The notes under the pieces are model-generated. The model was given only the letters and a program-made list of their open reading frames with translations. It made no database searches and was not told the DNA's origin. 64,000 nt of DNA from Streptomyces sp. NBC_01235 (lineage in GTDB: Bacteria > Actinomycetota > Actinomycetes > Streptomycetales > Streptomycetaceae), in NCBI RefSeq assembly GCF_035989285.1, contig NZ_CP108513.1, forward strand, positions 2,356,001-2,420,000, read 5' to 3'. Position numbers and translations under genes: made by a program. This document shows positions 38,691-49,699 of this stretch, one piece after another (position 1 is the stretch's first letter; each line of letters begins with the position of its first letter).

Positions 38691-39086
38691 ATGCAGAGCT
38701 ACACAATCGGCCAGGCGGCACGGCTGCTCGGCGTGAGCCCCGACACCGCGCGCCGCTGGGCGGACGCCGGCCGGGTGCCGACCCATCGCGACGAGGCCGG
38801 ACGACGCCTCATCGACGGCAGGGACCTCGCTGCCTTCTCCGTGGAACTCGCCCGGGCGGACGGCCCCGCCGAGGACACCCCGTACACCTCGGCCCGCAAC
38901 GCCTTCCCCGGCATCGTCACCGCGATCAAGCTCGGCGATGTCGCCGCCCAGGTGGAGATCCAGGCCGGCCCGCACCGCCTGGTCTCCCTGCTCACCCGCG
39001 AGGCCGTCGAGGAACTGGGACTAGAGGTCGGCATGGAGGCCACGGCCCGCGTGAAGTCGACAAACGTACACATCGACCGCGTCTGA
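38691..39086 (+). CDS. MerR-type helix-turn-helix fused to Mop domain, candidate molybdate regulator
   Basis: A 131-residue protein. Residues 1-55 form a MerR/excisionase-type HTH (YTIGQAARLLGVSPDTARRWADAGRVPTHRDEAGRRLIDGRDLAAF). Residues 65-131 are one Mop/TOBE molybdate-binding domain (SARNAFPGIVTAIKLGDVAAQVEIQAGPHRLVSLLTREAVEELGLEVGMEATARVKSTNVHI). Classical ModE uses a LysR-like winged helix with two Mop domains; this is a half-size, MerR-headed version, and presumably dimerises to form the oxyanion site. It lies 161 bp upstream of modABC on the same strand and is the natural candidate for control of it. A palindrome lies in the gap. Confidence 0.87.
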   Translation: MQSYTIGQAARLLGVSPDTARRWADAGRVPTHRDEAGRRLIDGRDLAAFSVELARADGPAEDTPYTSARNAFPGIVTAIKLGDVAAQVEIQAGPHRLVSLLTREAVEELGLEVGMEATARVKSTNVHIDRV

Positions 39087-39177
39087 ACCACCGGGCGACT
39101 GCCTCCTTCTTCATGCAGGCGCACATGCATGCCTCCAAGGGCGATCACTCGCGACTATGCAAAGCAACAGGAGACTA

Positions 39178-39197
39178 ATGCCTCGCATATGCGGCAT
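39178..39197. promoter_or_regulatory. Candidate molybdate-responsive operator upstream of modA
   Basis: The sequence ATGCCTCGCATATGCGGCAT holds the perfect core CGCATATGCG (39184-39193) flanked by ATGC and GCAT, making a near-symmetric site 50 bp before modA. ATGC-type half-sites also occur at 39124-39132 and 39156. Confidence 0.5.
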
Positions 39198-39247
39198 CAT
39201 CGTCTCGCTGGGCCGTTCGAGGGATCGCAGAGACCGAGGAGTACACC

Positions 39248-40081
39248 GTGATGACCTGTTCCACGCGCCGCACCCCCCGCACCCTCCGGAGGACCGGCGT
39301 GGGAGTCGCCGCGCTGCTGGCCCTCAGCGCCTGTTCCTCGGACGACTCCACGGACGCCTCCCCGAAGTCGGACGCCTCGTCCTCCCCGAAGTCCTCTCCG
39401 AATCTCTCCGGCACGGTGACGGTCTTCGCGGCCGCCTCCCTCAAGGAGAGCTTCACGACACTGGGCAAGGAGTTCGAGAAGGCGCACCCGGGCACGAAGG
39501 TCGCCTTCAGTTTCGGCGGCAGCGACTCTCTCGCCGCGAGCGTCACCGGCGGTGCTCCCGCGGACGTGTTCGCCTCGGCAAGCCCCAAGACGATGAAGAT
39601 CGTCACCGACGCGGGGGACGCGTCGGGCACGCCCGCCACCTTCGTCCGCAACCAGCTGGAGATCGCCACCCTCCCGGGCAACCCCGACAGGATCGCCTCC
39701 CTCGTGGACCTCACCAGGTCCGGCGTCAAGGTCGTCCTGTGCGACAAGACCGTGCCCTGCGGCGCCGCCGCCCAGAAGGCCCTGGACGCGAGCAAGCTGA
39801 AGCTCACCCCGGTCTCCTACGAACAGGACGTCAAGGCCGCCCTGACGAAGGTCGAGCTGAAGGAGGCCGACGCGGCGGTCGTCTACAAGACCGACGTGCA
39901 CGCGGCCGGTGACAAGGTGGCGGGCGTGGACTTCCCCGAGTCCGCCGACGCCATCAACGACTACCCGATCGTCCAGCTCAAGGACACCGAGAACGCCGAA
40001 GCCGCCAAGGCGTTCATCGCCCTGGTGCAGTCCGCCCAGGGCCAGAAGGTGCTGACCGAGGCCGGATTCCTCAAGCCGTGA
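39248..40081 (+). CDS. modA: Molybdate ABC transporter, substrate-binding lipoprotein
   Basis: A 277-residue lipoprotein: signal segment RRTGVGVAALLALSAC with lipobox LSAC and lipidated Cys29, then a Ser/Asp-rich linker. The binding domain reads LSGTVTVFAAASLKESFTTLGKEFEKAHPGTKVAFSFGGSDSLAASVTGGAPADVFASAS, and the AASLKE and FSFGGSDSLA loops bind the oxyanion. The final ALVQSAQGQKVLTEAGFLKP is classic ModA. The start is GTG 39248 (six bases after GAGGAG), with ATG 39251 next to it. Its stop overlaps modB's GTG. Confidence 0.96.
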   Translation: MMTCSTRRTPRTLRRTGVGVAALLALSACSSDDSTDASPKSDASSSPKSSPNLSGTVTVFAAASLKESFTTLGKEFEKAHPGTKVAFSFGGSDSLAASVTGGAPADVFASASPKTMKIVTDAGDASGTPATFVRNQLEIATLPGNPDRIASLVDLTRSGVKVVLCDKTVPCGAAAQKALDASKLKLTPVSYEQDVKAALTKVELKEADAAVVYKTDVHAAGDKVAGVDFPESADAINDYPIVQLKDTENAEAAKAFIALVQSAQGQKVLTEAGFLKP

Positions 40082-40926
40082 CACCTACGACGAAGACCGA
40101 CCACGCCGCCGGCGCCCCGGAAGGCGGCCCGCGCCCCCGCAGCGTCCGCACGGGCGTCCCGCTCCCCCTGCTCCTCCCCGCCCTCCTCGGCCTGGCCTTC
40201 CTCCTCCTCCCACTCGTCGCCCTCCTCGTCCGCGCCCCCTGGCACAGCCTGCCCGAGCAACTGACCAGCGCCGAGGTGTGGCAGGCGCTCCGGCTCTCCC
40301 TGATCTGCGCCACGGCGGCGACCGCGGTGAGCCTGGTGATCGGGGTTCCGCTGGCCTGGCTCCTCGCCCGTACGGACTTCCCCGGCCGTGGCCTGGTCCG
40401 CGCCCTGGTGACGCTCCCGTTGGTCCTGCCGCCTGTGGTGGGCGGTGTCGCCCTGCTGCTCGCCCTGGGGCGCAACGGCGTCGTCGGACAGTGGCTGGAC
40501 TCCTGGTTCGGGATCACGCTCCCCTTCACCACGACCGGCGTCGTCCTCGCGGAGACGTTCGTGGCGATGCCGTTCCTCGTCATCAGCGTCGAGGGCACGC
40601 TCCGGGCGGCCGACCCGCGCTACGAGGAGGCCGCCGCAACGCTCGGCGCTTCCCGCTTCACCGCGTTCCGCCGGGTCACCCTTCCGCTGATCGCGCCGGG
40701 CATCGTGGCCGGAGCGGTCCTGGCCTGGGCCCGGGCGCTCGGCGAGTTCGGTGCGACGATCACCTTCGCGGGCAACTTCCCGGGCCGTACCCAGACCATG
40801 CCGCTGGCCGTGTACCTGGCCCTGCAGAGCGACCCGGAGGCCGCCATCGCCCTCAGCCTGGTCCTGCTGGCCGTGTCGATCGCCGTACTGGCGGGCCTCC
40901 GGGACCGCTGGATGACGGCCTCATGA
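40078..40926 (+). CDS. modB: Molybdate ABC transporter permease
   Basis: A 282-residue permease. Its GTG at 40078 overlaps the modA stop codon (GTGA). There are about six helices; the EAA docking loop reads DPRYEEAAATLGASRFTAFRRVTLPLIAPGIVAG, and the helix before it contains ETFVAMPFLVISVEGTL, typical of ModB. The C-terminal GEFGATITFAGNFPGRTQTMPLAVYLAL is the conserved ModB ending. It forms the membrane channel for molybdate/tungstate import and overlaps modC by ATGA. Confidence 0.95.
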   Translation: MTPTTKTDHAAGAPEGGPRPRSVRTGVPLPLLLPALLGLAFLLLPLVALLVRAPWHSLPEQLTSAEVWQALRLSLICATAATAVSLVIGVPLAWLLARTDFPGRGLVRALVTLPLVLPPVVGGVALLLALGRNGVVGQWLDSWFGITLPFTTTGVVLAETFVAMPFLVISVEGTLRAADPRYEEAAATLGASRFTAFRRVTLPLIAPGIVAGAVLAWARALGEFGATITFAGNFPGRTQTMPLAVYLALQSDPEAAIALSLVLLAVSIAVLAGLRDRWMTAS

Positions 40927-42035
40927 GCAGCGCCATGCGCGACGATGCCCACGTGAGCGACAGCGCCGACACCCCCGGCTCCGAGGGCCCGGCCCACCAG
41001 GGTCTCGACGCCCGCCTCGTCGTCGAGCTCGGAGCTTTCCGCCTCGACGTGACCCTGACCGCCGCGCCCGGCGACGTCGTCGCCCTGCTCGGCCCGAACG
41101 GCGCCGGCAAGACCACCGCCCTGCGCGCCCTCGCCGGCCTGACCCCGCTCACCGGCGGCCGTCTCCGGCTGGACGGGGCGGCGCTGGAGCGGACGCCGCC
41201 CGAGTCCCGCCCCGTCGGCGTCGTCTTCCAGGACTACCTGCTCTTCCCGCACCTGACCGCCCTCGACAACGTGGCCTTCGGCCCGCGCTGTCGGGGCGCG
41301 ACCAAGGCGGAGGCCAGGGCTCAAGCCGCCGAGTGGCTGAAGCGCCTGGGTCTCGCCGCCCAAGCCGACGCCAAGCCGCGCCGCCTCTCCGGCGGCCAGG
41401 CCCAGCGCGTCGCCTTGGCCCGCGCGCTGGCCACCCACCCCCGGCTGCTCCTCCTCGACGAGCCCCTCGCCGCGCTGGACGCCCGCACCCGCCTGGAGGT
41501 GCGCGCCCAACTCCGCCGCCACCTCGCCGAGTTCGAGGCCGTCGCCGTCCTGGTCACACACGACCCACTGGACGCCATGGTGCTGGCCGACCGGCTGGTC
41601 GTCGTCGAGGCCGGCGAGGTCGTCCAGGAAGGCTCCCCGGCCGACATCGCCCGCCACCCGCGCACGGAGTACATCGCCCAACTGGTCGGCCTGAACCTCT
41701 ACCGAGGCCGCGCCGACGGCCACATCGTCCGCCTGGACACCGGCCCGACGATCACCACCACGGAGATCCTGTCCGGCCCCGCCTTCGTCGCCTTCCCGCC
41801 GAGCGCGGTCACCCTCCACCGCGACCGCCCCACGGGTGCCAGCGCCCGCAACCTCTGGCGCTGCGAGGTCGCCGGTCTGGAGACCCACGGCGACCAGATC
41901 CGCGCCGACCTCACCGGCGAACTCCCCCTGGCCGCCGACCTCACCACCGTCGCCGCCGCCGAACTCGACCTGCACCCGGGCGCGACGGTCTGGGCCACGG
42001 TCAAGGCGACGCAGACCCATGCATACCCGGCATAA
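40923..42035 (+). CDS. modC: Molybdate ABC transporter ATP-binding protein
   Basis: A 370-residue ATPase, start ATG 40923 within the modB stop (ATGA). It has Walker A GPNGAGKT, Q-loop VVFQDYLLFPHL, signature LSGGQAQRVALARAL, Walker B LLLLDEPLAALD and the switch VTHD. The C-terminal part (ARNLWRCEVAGLETHGDQIRADLTGELPLAADLTTVAAAELDLHPGATVWATVKATQTHAYPA) is a TOBE/Mop domain that senses oxyanion. It energises ModAB and is followed by a separate Mop protein 28 bp downstream. Confidence 0.95.
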   Translation: MSSAMRDDAHVSDSADTPGSEGPAHQGLDARLVVELGAFRLDVTLTAAPGDVVALLGPNGAGKTTALRALAGLTPLTGGRLRLDGAALERTPPESRPVGVVFQDYLLFPHLTALDNVAFGPRCRGATKAEARAQAAEWLKRLGLAAQADAKPRRLSGGQAQRVALARALATHPRLLLLDEPLAALDARTRLEVRAQLRRHLAEFEAVAVLVTHDPLDAMVLADRLVVVEAGEVVQEGSPADIARHPRTEYIAQLVGLNLYRGRADGHIVRLDTGPTITTTEILSGPAFVAFPPSAVTLHRDRPTGASARNLWRCEVAGLETHGDQIRADLTGELPLAADLTTVAAAELDLHPGATVWATVKATQTHAYPA

Positions 42036-42063
42036 ACGCCTCCGAGCCCTACCGTTGGTGCCC

Positions 42064-42483
42064 ATGACCCTGAGCATCCGCAATCAGCTCCCCGGCACCG
42101 TCACCGCCGTCCACTCCGGCGAGGTCATGGCCACCGTCCTGATCCGCCTGGCCGGCGGCCAGGACCTCACGGCGGCCATCACTCTCGAGGCCGTGGACGA
42201 ACTCGCTCTCACCGAGGGCCGCGCCGTCCGCGCCCTGGTGAAGTCGACGGAGGTCTCCCTGGCCACCGGCCGGGTCGATGGCCTCTCGATCCGCAACCAG
42301 CTCCCGGGCGCACTCACCAGCCTCACCGTCGGCGGGGTCATGGCCTCGGCGAAGATCTCCCTGGAAGGCGGCGAACTCACCTCGGTGATCACCAAGGACG
42401 CGGCCGCCGACCTCGGCCTCTTCGTGGGCTCCGACGTCGTCGCGCTGATCAAGGCGACCGAGGTGTCCCTGGCGACCATGTAG
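42064..42483 (+). CDS. Molbindin, two tandem Mop domains
   Basis: A 139-residue protein made of two about 65-residue Mop repeats, each starting SIRNQLPG (residues 4 and 77) and ending KSTEVSLATG / KATEVSLATM. Tandem Mop proteins (ModG, molbindin) bind molybdate in hexameric or trimeric assemblies and act as a storage buffer. It is the last gene of the mod cluster, 28 bp from modC, and is followed by a terminator. The two repeats are more alike in their N-terminal motif than in the middle, consistent with a duplication of a single-Mop ancestor. Confidence 0.92.
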   Translation: MTLSIRNQLPGTVTAVHSGEVMATVLIRLAGGQDLTAAITLEAVDELALTEGRAVRALVKSTEVSLATGRVDGLSIRNQLPGALTSLTVGGVMASAKISLEGGELTSVITKDAAADLGLFVGSDVVALIKATEVSLATM

Positions 42484-42510
42484 AACGCATGGGCCACGGC
42501 GCAGCACGCG

Positions 42511-42541
42511 CTGAGGCCCCGCCCTTCGGGCCGGGCCTCAG
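42511..42541. terminator. Bidirectional terminator between mod and gcvP
   Basis: CTGAGGCCCCGCCC pairs with GGGCCGGGCCTCAG (one mismatch) around TTC. The ends of the convergent mod operon and gcvP lie 28 bp to the left and 18 bp to the right. Confidence 0.85.
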
Positions 42542-42558
42542 GTCAGTCACTCACTCGC

Positions 42559-45444
<2,886 letters not shown>

Positions 45445-45509
45445 TACGGAGGCCTCCTGGTCTGACACGACCTTCGAGGGTCACCACGGCGCGGGTACCC
45501 GGACGGCCT

Positions 45510-45720
45510 CCCCCTCTGTCATCTCAACCTGAGAGCTTCACCGGCCGCCCGAGGGCACCCGGCTTTCACCGTCGGTGAGAGCGGAAGCCGTCGACGCCGT
45601 CGGCACCCGCCCTGCTTTCCAGAGTGACCTCGTCCGTGCGGTACGTGTGCCTGAGAGATTCCGGGGAGGATTTGCTCCTTCGGCGCCTCCGATGATGTCC
45701 GGAGGACTCTCCCGCACGGG
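45510..45720 (-). ncRNA. Tandem glycine riboswitch
   Basis: Read on the minus strand the leader runs GCGGGAGAGTCCTCCGGAC, GAAGGAGCAAATCCTCCC, CGGAATCTCTCAGGCAC (aptamer 1), then GAGGTCACTCTGGAAAGCAG, CTCACCGACGGTGAAAGCC and GAAGCTCTCAGGTTGAGATG (aptamer 2), ending 65 bp before the gcvP start. The paired GGAGAG/CTCTCAGG elements and two near-identical aptamers are the standard tandem glycine riboswitch. It acts on gcvP. Confidence 0.93.
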
Positions 45721-45836
45721 GTCAGCAGCCGTTGTCAGAGTACCAGCGAGGTCAACGCCACCCTCTCGAGTGGCCGCCCGTCCCAAAGTGCTCTTTTGTA
45801 GTGCTTACGGATGAGTTGCGACCAAGTGGAGGGCCC

Positions 45837-46208
45837 GTGCAGACCGACATCGATCCGCGCAACCTGATCGGCCGCAAGGCGTTCGACCGCAACGGCACCA
45901 AGATCGGCACCGTCGACGAGGTCTACCTCGACGACGCCACCGGCGTGCCGGAGTGGGCGGCCATACGCACCGGCCTGTTCTCCCGCGACGCCTTCGTCCC
46001 CCTGGAGCCCAGCGAGCTGGTCGAGGGCACCCTGCACGTCCCCTTCGACCGGGCCCTGATCAAGGACGCCCCGGACTTCGGCGTGGGCCGCCACCTCTCC
46101 CCGGAACAGGAACTCCAGCTCTACCACCACTACGGCCTCGACGTGGCCGCCCCGCGCCCGCTCCCCGACCACGACTTCGGCCGGCTGGCGGGAACGGACG
46201 AGAGCTGA
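45837..46208 (+). CDS. PRC-barrel domain protein
   Basis: A 123-residue protein starting at GTG 45837, four bases after GGAGGG. The sequence VQTDIDPRNLIGRKAFDRNGTKIGTVDEVYLDDATGVPEWAAIRTGLFSRDAFVPLEPSELVEGTLHVPFDRALIKDAPDFGVGRHLSPEQELQLYHHYG is one PRC-barrel (photosynthetic reaction centre-like) domain plus a C-terminal helix. These small domains occur in ribosome-maturation and general Streptomyces proteins; the role here is unknown. It is transcribed divergently from gcvP. Confidence 0.85.
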   Translation: MQTDIDPRNLIGRKAFDRNGTKIGTVDEVYLDDATGVPEWAAIRTGLFSRDAFVPLEPSELVEGTLHVPFDRALIKDAPDFGVGRHLSPEQELQLYHHYGLDVAAPRPLPDHDFGRLAGTDES

Positions 46209-46213
46209 GCACC

Positions 46214-46675
46214 TCAGGCACAGGCCTGTATCAACGCCCCGAGAATCCCGGCAGGGTCGTACAGCGGCCGGGCGCCGTCCATGACGACTCTCCTCGTGCC
46301 GACGTCGACCGGATCTGTCCGGGCCCAGTCCGGAGAACCGACGCCCACCTCCACCTCCAGACCGGAGGCGGTGACATGGCGCCACTCGGTGATGGGCCCC
46401 CACGCCTGGACGCGGACCAGCTCCCCCAGGGACAGCTCACGCGTCCAGGCGTCGTCGTCGGCGTACCGGGCAGTGGCCGTCGACAGCAGCACGAGATCGA
46501 CATCCGAGTCGGGACGCGCGGCTCCACGCGCACACGACCCGACGAGCAGCAGCCCGATCACCTCGCTCCGGTTCGCGGACCACCGAGTGACCCGATCCAC
46601 GACCTGCCGCATCTCGGCTTCACGCTCTGACGACACCCTGGCCGGGTCCGCGAACCGACCTCCGTGCTGTTTCAT
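46214..46675 (-). CDS. Nucleotidyltransferase-fold protein
   Basis: A 153-residue protein with the minimal nucleotidyltransferase core: VIGLLLVGSCARGAARPDSDVDLVLLS (GS-x9-DxD: Asp residues bind metal and nucleotide), then GPITEWRHVTASGLEVEVGVGSPDW, containing the third acidic position. The rest is short. Such stand-alone MNT-like proteins are related to kanamycin nucleotidyltransferase and often pair with a HEPN toxin; no HEPN partner is seen here. It faces the PRC-barrel gene. Confidence 0.78.
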   Translation of the reverse strand: MKQHGGRFADPARVSSEREAEMRQVVDRVTRWSANRSEVIGLLLVGSCARGAARPDSDVDLVLLSTATARYADDDAWTRELSLGELVRVQAWGPITEWRHVTASGLEVEVGVGSPDWARTDPVDVGTRRVVMDGARPLYDPAGILGALIQACA

Positions 46676-46749
46676 GCAGCTCCCCCTCCTTCACCGGCGG
46701 CGCCTCACGGGACGCCATCCCTGCGGCCCACCCCACACTTCGAGCCGCT

Positions 46750-48141
46750 TCACTCTGTGTAACTGATCCGTCTCGCTGAGAGTTCCCGGGGTCCGCCGTC
46801 CTCATCGGGTCTTCGCCGCACCAGTGGCAGCGGATCCGCCGGCTCCAGCTCCGGATCGTCGGTCCGGAACGTCCGTACCCGCCCCGGCTCCGACTCGGGT
46901 GTCTCGAACCGCACGGTGACCCGGCCCAGCCCACTGCCCTGCACCCACCCGTGGCCGAGCCCGGCATGCCGCACGTCGTGTCCCGGGCGCCATTGGTGCT
47001 CAACAGGCACCGGCTCCTGGCCGGCGGGCTCGTCCGCGAGTTCCTCCTCGGGCCCGCCCACCCGCTCCCCCGCCGCCTGCGCGAACAGGTCCTCCTGCGT
47101 GAAGTCCGCGAGACCGCTGACGCCCACCCCGAGGAGCCGGACCCCGCCCGTGGTGTCCACGGAGTCCAGCAACCGGGCCGCCGCCTCCCGGATCACCGCC
47201 GGATCGTCCGTGGGCCCGCGCAGGGTCTCGGACCGGGTGAGCGTGGAAAAGTCGTACCGCCGTACCTTCAGCACGATGGTCCGCCCCGACAGACCCGCCC
47301 CCCGCAGCCTCCGCACACACCGGTCCGCCAGCCGCTGCACCTCCAGCTCGACCCGGACCCGGTCGTGGATGTCCACGTCGTACGTGTCCTCGACCGACAC
47401 CGACTTGGTCTCCCGCTCGGCCACCACGGGCCGGTCGTCGCGCGCCAGCGCCATGGCGTACAGGGCGTACCCATGGGCCTTGCCCAGCAGCCGCACCAAC
47501 TCGTCCTCACCGGCCTCGGCGATCTCCTCGACCGTGGTGATCCCGGCCCGCCTCAGATGGTCCCCGGTCGCCGGGCCGACCCCCGGCAGGGTCCGCACCG
47601 ACATGGGTCCGAGCAGCGCCCGCTCGGTGCCGGGCTCGATGAGCACCAGGCCGTCGGGCTTCGCCTGCTCCGAGGCGATCTTCGCGAGCATCTTGCAGGA
47701 GGCCAGGCCCACCGAACCCGTGAGCCCGGTGACGGCCCGGATGTCCGCGCGCAGTCTGACGCCGGCCAGCCGCGCCGACTCGCTGTCCCAAGCCGCTTCC
47801 CCGGCCTCCAGGTCCACGAAGGCCTCGTCCAGACTGAGCGGCTCCACCAGCGGCGACAGTTCCCCCAGCAGCCCCATGACCTGCTCGCTGATCGACCGGT
47901 AGAACGCGAAGCGCGGAACGAGATAGGCGGCGTTCGGAGCCAGCCTGCGTGCCTGGGCCATGGGCATCGCCGAATGCACCCCGAAGGCCCGCGCCTCGTA
48001 GGAGGCGGTCGCGACCACTCCACGGGGTCCCAGACCGCCCACGACCACGGCCTTCCCGCGCAGACTCGGCTTGGACGCCTGCTCCGCCTGCGCGAAGAAG
48101 GCATCCATGTCGAGATGCAGGATCGTGGGCACGTTTCTCAC
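46750..48141 (-). CDS. dinB: DNA polymerase IV (Y-family, DinB)
   Basis: A 463-residue polymerase starting at GTG 48141 (VRNVPTILHLDMDAFFAQAEQ). Catalytic carboxylates lie in LHLDMDAFFAQ and SLDEAFVDLE, the steric/finger motif is YRSISEQVM, the thumb follows with LPGVGPATGDHLRRAGITTVEEIA, and the little finger ends in the beta-clamp motif QEDLF. An approximately 100-residue C-terminal extension (EEELADEPAGQEPVPVEHQWRPGHDVRHAGLGHGWVQGSGLGRVTVRFETPE...) goes beyond E. coli Pol IV; it is conserved in actinobacterial DinB1. Translesion synthesis is the expected role. It lies downstream of the MerR gene. Confidence 0.95.
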   Translation of the reverse strand: MRNVPTILHLDMDAFFAQAEQASKPSLRGKAVVVGGLGPRGVVATASYEARAFGVHSAMPMAQARRLAPNAAYLVPRFAFYRSISEQVMGLLGELSPLVEPLSLDEAFVDLEAGEAAWDSESARLAGVRLRADIRAVTGLTGSVGLASCKMLAKIASEQAKPDGLVLIEPGTERALLGPMSVRTLPGVGPATGDHLRRAGITTVEEIAEAGEDELVRLLGKAHGYALYAMALARDDRPVVAERETKSVSVEDTYDVDIHDRVRVELEVQRLADRCVRRLRGAGLSGRTIVLKVRRYDFSTLTRSETLRGPTDDPAVIREAAARLLDSVDTTGGVRLLGVGVSGLADFTQEDLFAQAAGERVGGPEEELADEPAGQEPVPVEHQWRPGHDVRHAGLGHGWVQGSGLGRVTVRFETPESEPGRVRTFRTDDPELEPADPLPLVRRRPDEDGGPRELSARRISYTE

Positions 48142-48211
48142 ATGTCCGATGCTGCACCACACCACTGACAATGAGGTCGTACAGCCCGCCCCTCGCGTCC
48201 CGCGAGGAGCC

Positions 48212-48895
48212 TCAGACCGCCCGGTTGCGCCGACGCGCCAGCTCGTCCGCCGGGTTGTGCCCGACGAGCGTCTCCCCGGTGTCGACCCGTTCCCCGTGCA
48301 GCTGCGACAGCGCGCGCTCGACATCCCGCCACACCACGCCCACGGCGATCCCGAAGATCCCCTGGCCGCCCTGGAGCAGCGCGTGGACCTCGTCCGGCGA
48401 GGTGCACTCGTAGACCGTGGCGCCGTCGCTCATCAGCGTCATGCGCTCCAGGTCGCTGAACCCGCGCTCCCGCAGATGCTGCACGGCGGTGCGGATGTTC
48501 TGCAGCGACACCCCGGTGTCCAGGAACCGCTTGACGATCTTCAGGACGACGACGTCCCGGAAGCTGTACAGCCGCTGCGTACCGGACCCGTGGGCGGGCC
48601 GCACACTCGGCTCGACGAGCCCGGTGCGCGCCCAGTAATCCAGCTGGCGATAGGTGATGCCCGCGGCCGCACAGGCCGTCGGGCCGCGATAGCCGATCTG
48701 CTCGGACGCCATGGACGTCGCCCCTCCGCTGCTCGGCACGGCCGCCGGTCGATGCGGAGCGTGATCGGCCGCGCTGCCGTGCGGGGGGTATCCCCTGCTC
48801 GAACGCAGCTGAGAGCTTGGGGGAGGGTACGGACCGCTCCCCCCGACACCGAGTCCGGGGGCACCCCCAGCCGTACCGTCGCCGCTGCTTCTCAC
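48212..48895 (-). CDS. MerR-family regulator
   Basis: A 227-residue protein starting at GTG 48895, six bases after GGAGG. About 60 low-complexity residues precede MASEQIGYRGPTACAAAGITYRQLDYWARTGLVEPSVRPAHGSGTQRLYSFRDVVVLKIVKRFLDTGVSLQNIRTAVQHLRERGFSDLERMTLMSDGATVYECTSPDEVHALL, a MerR-type HTH with a long dimerisation helix and a C-terminal effector-like part. It is the Streptomyces relative of mycobacterial Rv1830, in the ftsR-FHA neighbourhood. A palindromic repeat (48816-48868) lies within its early codons and may explain the low-complexity leader. Confidence 0.9.
   Translation of the reverse strand: MRSSGDGTAGGAPGLGVGGSGPYPPPSSQLRSSRGYPPHGSAADHAPHRPAAVPSSGGATSMASEQIGYRGPTACAAAGITYRQLDYWARTGLVEPSVRPAHGSGTQRLYSFRDVVVLKIVKRFLDTGVSLQNIRTAVQHLRERGFSDLERMTLMSDGATVYECTSPDEVHALLQGGQGIFGIAVGVVWRDVERALSQLHGERVDTGETLVGHNPADELARRRNRAV
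48816..48868. repeat. Palindromic element inside the MerR coding region
   Basis: CTTGGGGGAGGG, CGCTCCCCCCG and GTCCGGGGGCACCCCC form mutually complementary G/C-rich blocks, in frame within codons about 10-27 of the MerR gene. The same type of palindrome lies upstream of ftsR (51753-51784) and at 28839-28870. Confidence 0.6.
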
Positions 48896-49141
48896 GCCGA
48901 CCTCCGTCCTTGACCTGCCTTCTCGACGGTAGGCAGTCACCAGGGGTGCGTCAACGATCGCCACACTCGGCACGCCGAGTGATAATCACCCTAAGAGTGG
49001 TTTCCCGCACCCCACCGCGGGGAAAGGCTAGCCGAATGCGCCGAGAGGTAGCCGTAGGACGCTCTCACTCGCCGCTGGCATTTGCCGTGAACGGAGCAGG
49101 CACCCCCCGTACAGGACGGCCACGTCACGCGGATGCGCCGA

Positions 49142-49615
49142 CTACTGGTTGCTGGTGCCGAAGTCCTCGGGCGAGATCTGGTCGAGGAACTCGCGGAACT
49201 TCTCCACCTCGTCCTCCTGCTCGTCCGGGATGGCGATCCCCGCGTCGTCGAGCACCGTGTCACTGCCGTAGATCGGCGTCCCCGTGCGCAGCGCCAGCGC
49301 TATGGCGTCGGAGGGCCGCGCACTCACCTCGACCCCGCTGGCGAAGACCAGCTCCGCGTAGAAGACACCCTCCCGCAGATCTGTGATGCGCACCTCACTG
49401 AGCTCCTGACCGACGGCCTCCAGCACGTCCTTGAACAGGTCGTGGGTCAGCGGCCGCGCGGGGGCCATGCCCTGCTGGGCGAAGGCGATGGCCGTCGCCT
49501 CCCCCGGTCCGATCCAGATGGGGAGGTAACGGTCGCCTCCCACTTCACGCAGCAGCACGATCGGTTGGTTGGAGGGCATCTCGACCCGGACACCTACGAC
49601 ATCGAGCTCGTTCAC
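49142..49615 (-). CDS. Bifunctional nuclease domain protein (DUF151)
   Basis: A 157-residue protein: NELDVVGVRVEMPSNQPIVLLREVGGDRYLPIWIGPGEATAIAFAQQGMAPARPLTHDLFKDVLEAVGQELSEVRITDLREGVFYAELVF, then SARPSDAIALALRTGTPIYGSDTVLDDAGI. This is the BFN domain (DUF151), described as a DNase/RNase in plants and found next to ftsR-type MerR genes in actinobacteria (mycobacterial Rv1829). The final acidic region QEDEVEKFREFLDQISPEDFG is a flexible tail. Function here is unproven. Confidence 0.92.
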   Translation of the reverse strand: MNELDVVGVRVEMPSNQPIVLLREVGGDRYLPIWIGPGEATAIAFAQQGMAPARPLTHDLFKDVLEAVGQELSEVRITDLREGVFYAELVFASGVEVSARPSDAIALALRTGTPIYGSDTVLDDAGIAIPDEQEDEVEKFREFLDQISPEDFGTSNQ

Positions 49616-49699
49616 ACAGCAACCCTAGGCCGTGCCCGGGACGTTTGGGTAGTCGGGCCGGGAACGGGTGACCGATCCACCCAGGGCGAACCCGCCCCC

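Noticed and set aside
46214..46675. MNT/HEPN toxin-antitoxin pair
   Set aside because: The nucleotidyltransferase-fold protein has no HEPN-type partner next to it; neighbours are a PRC-barrel gene and dinB.
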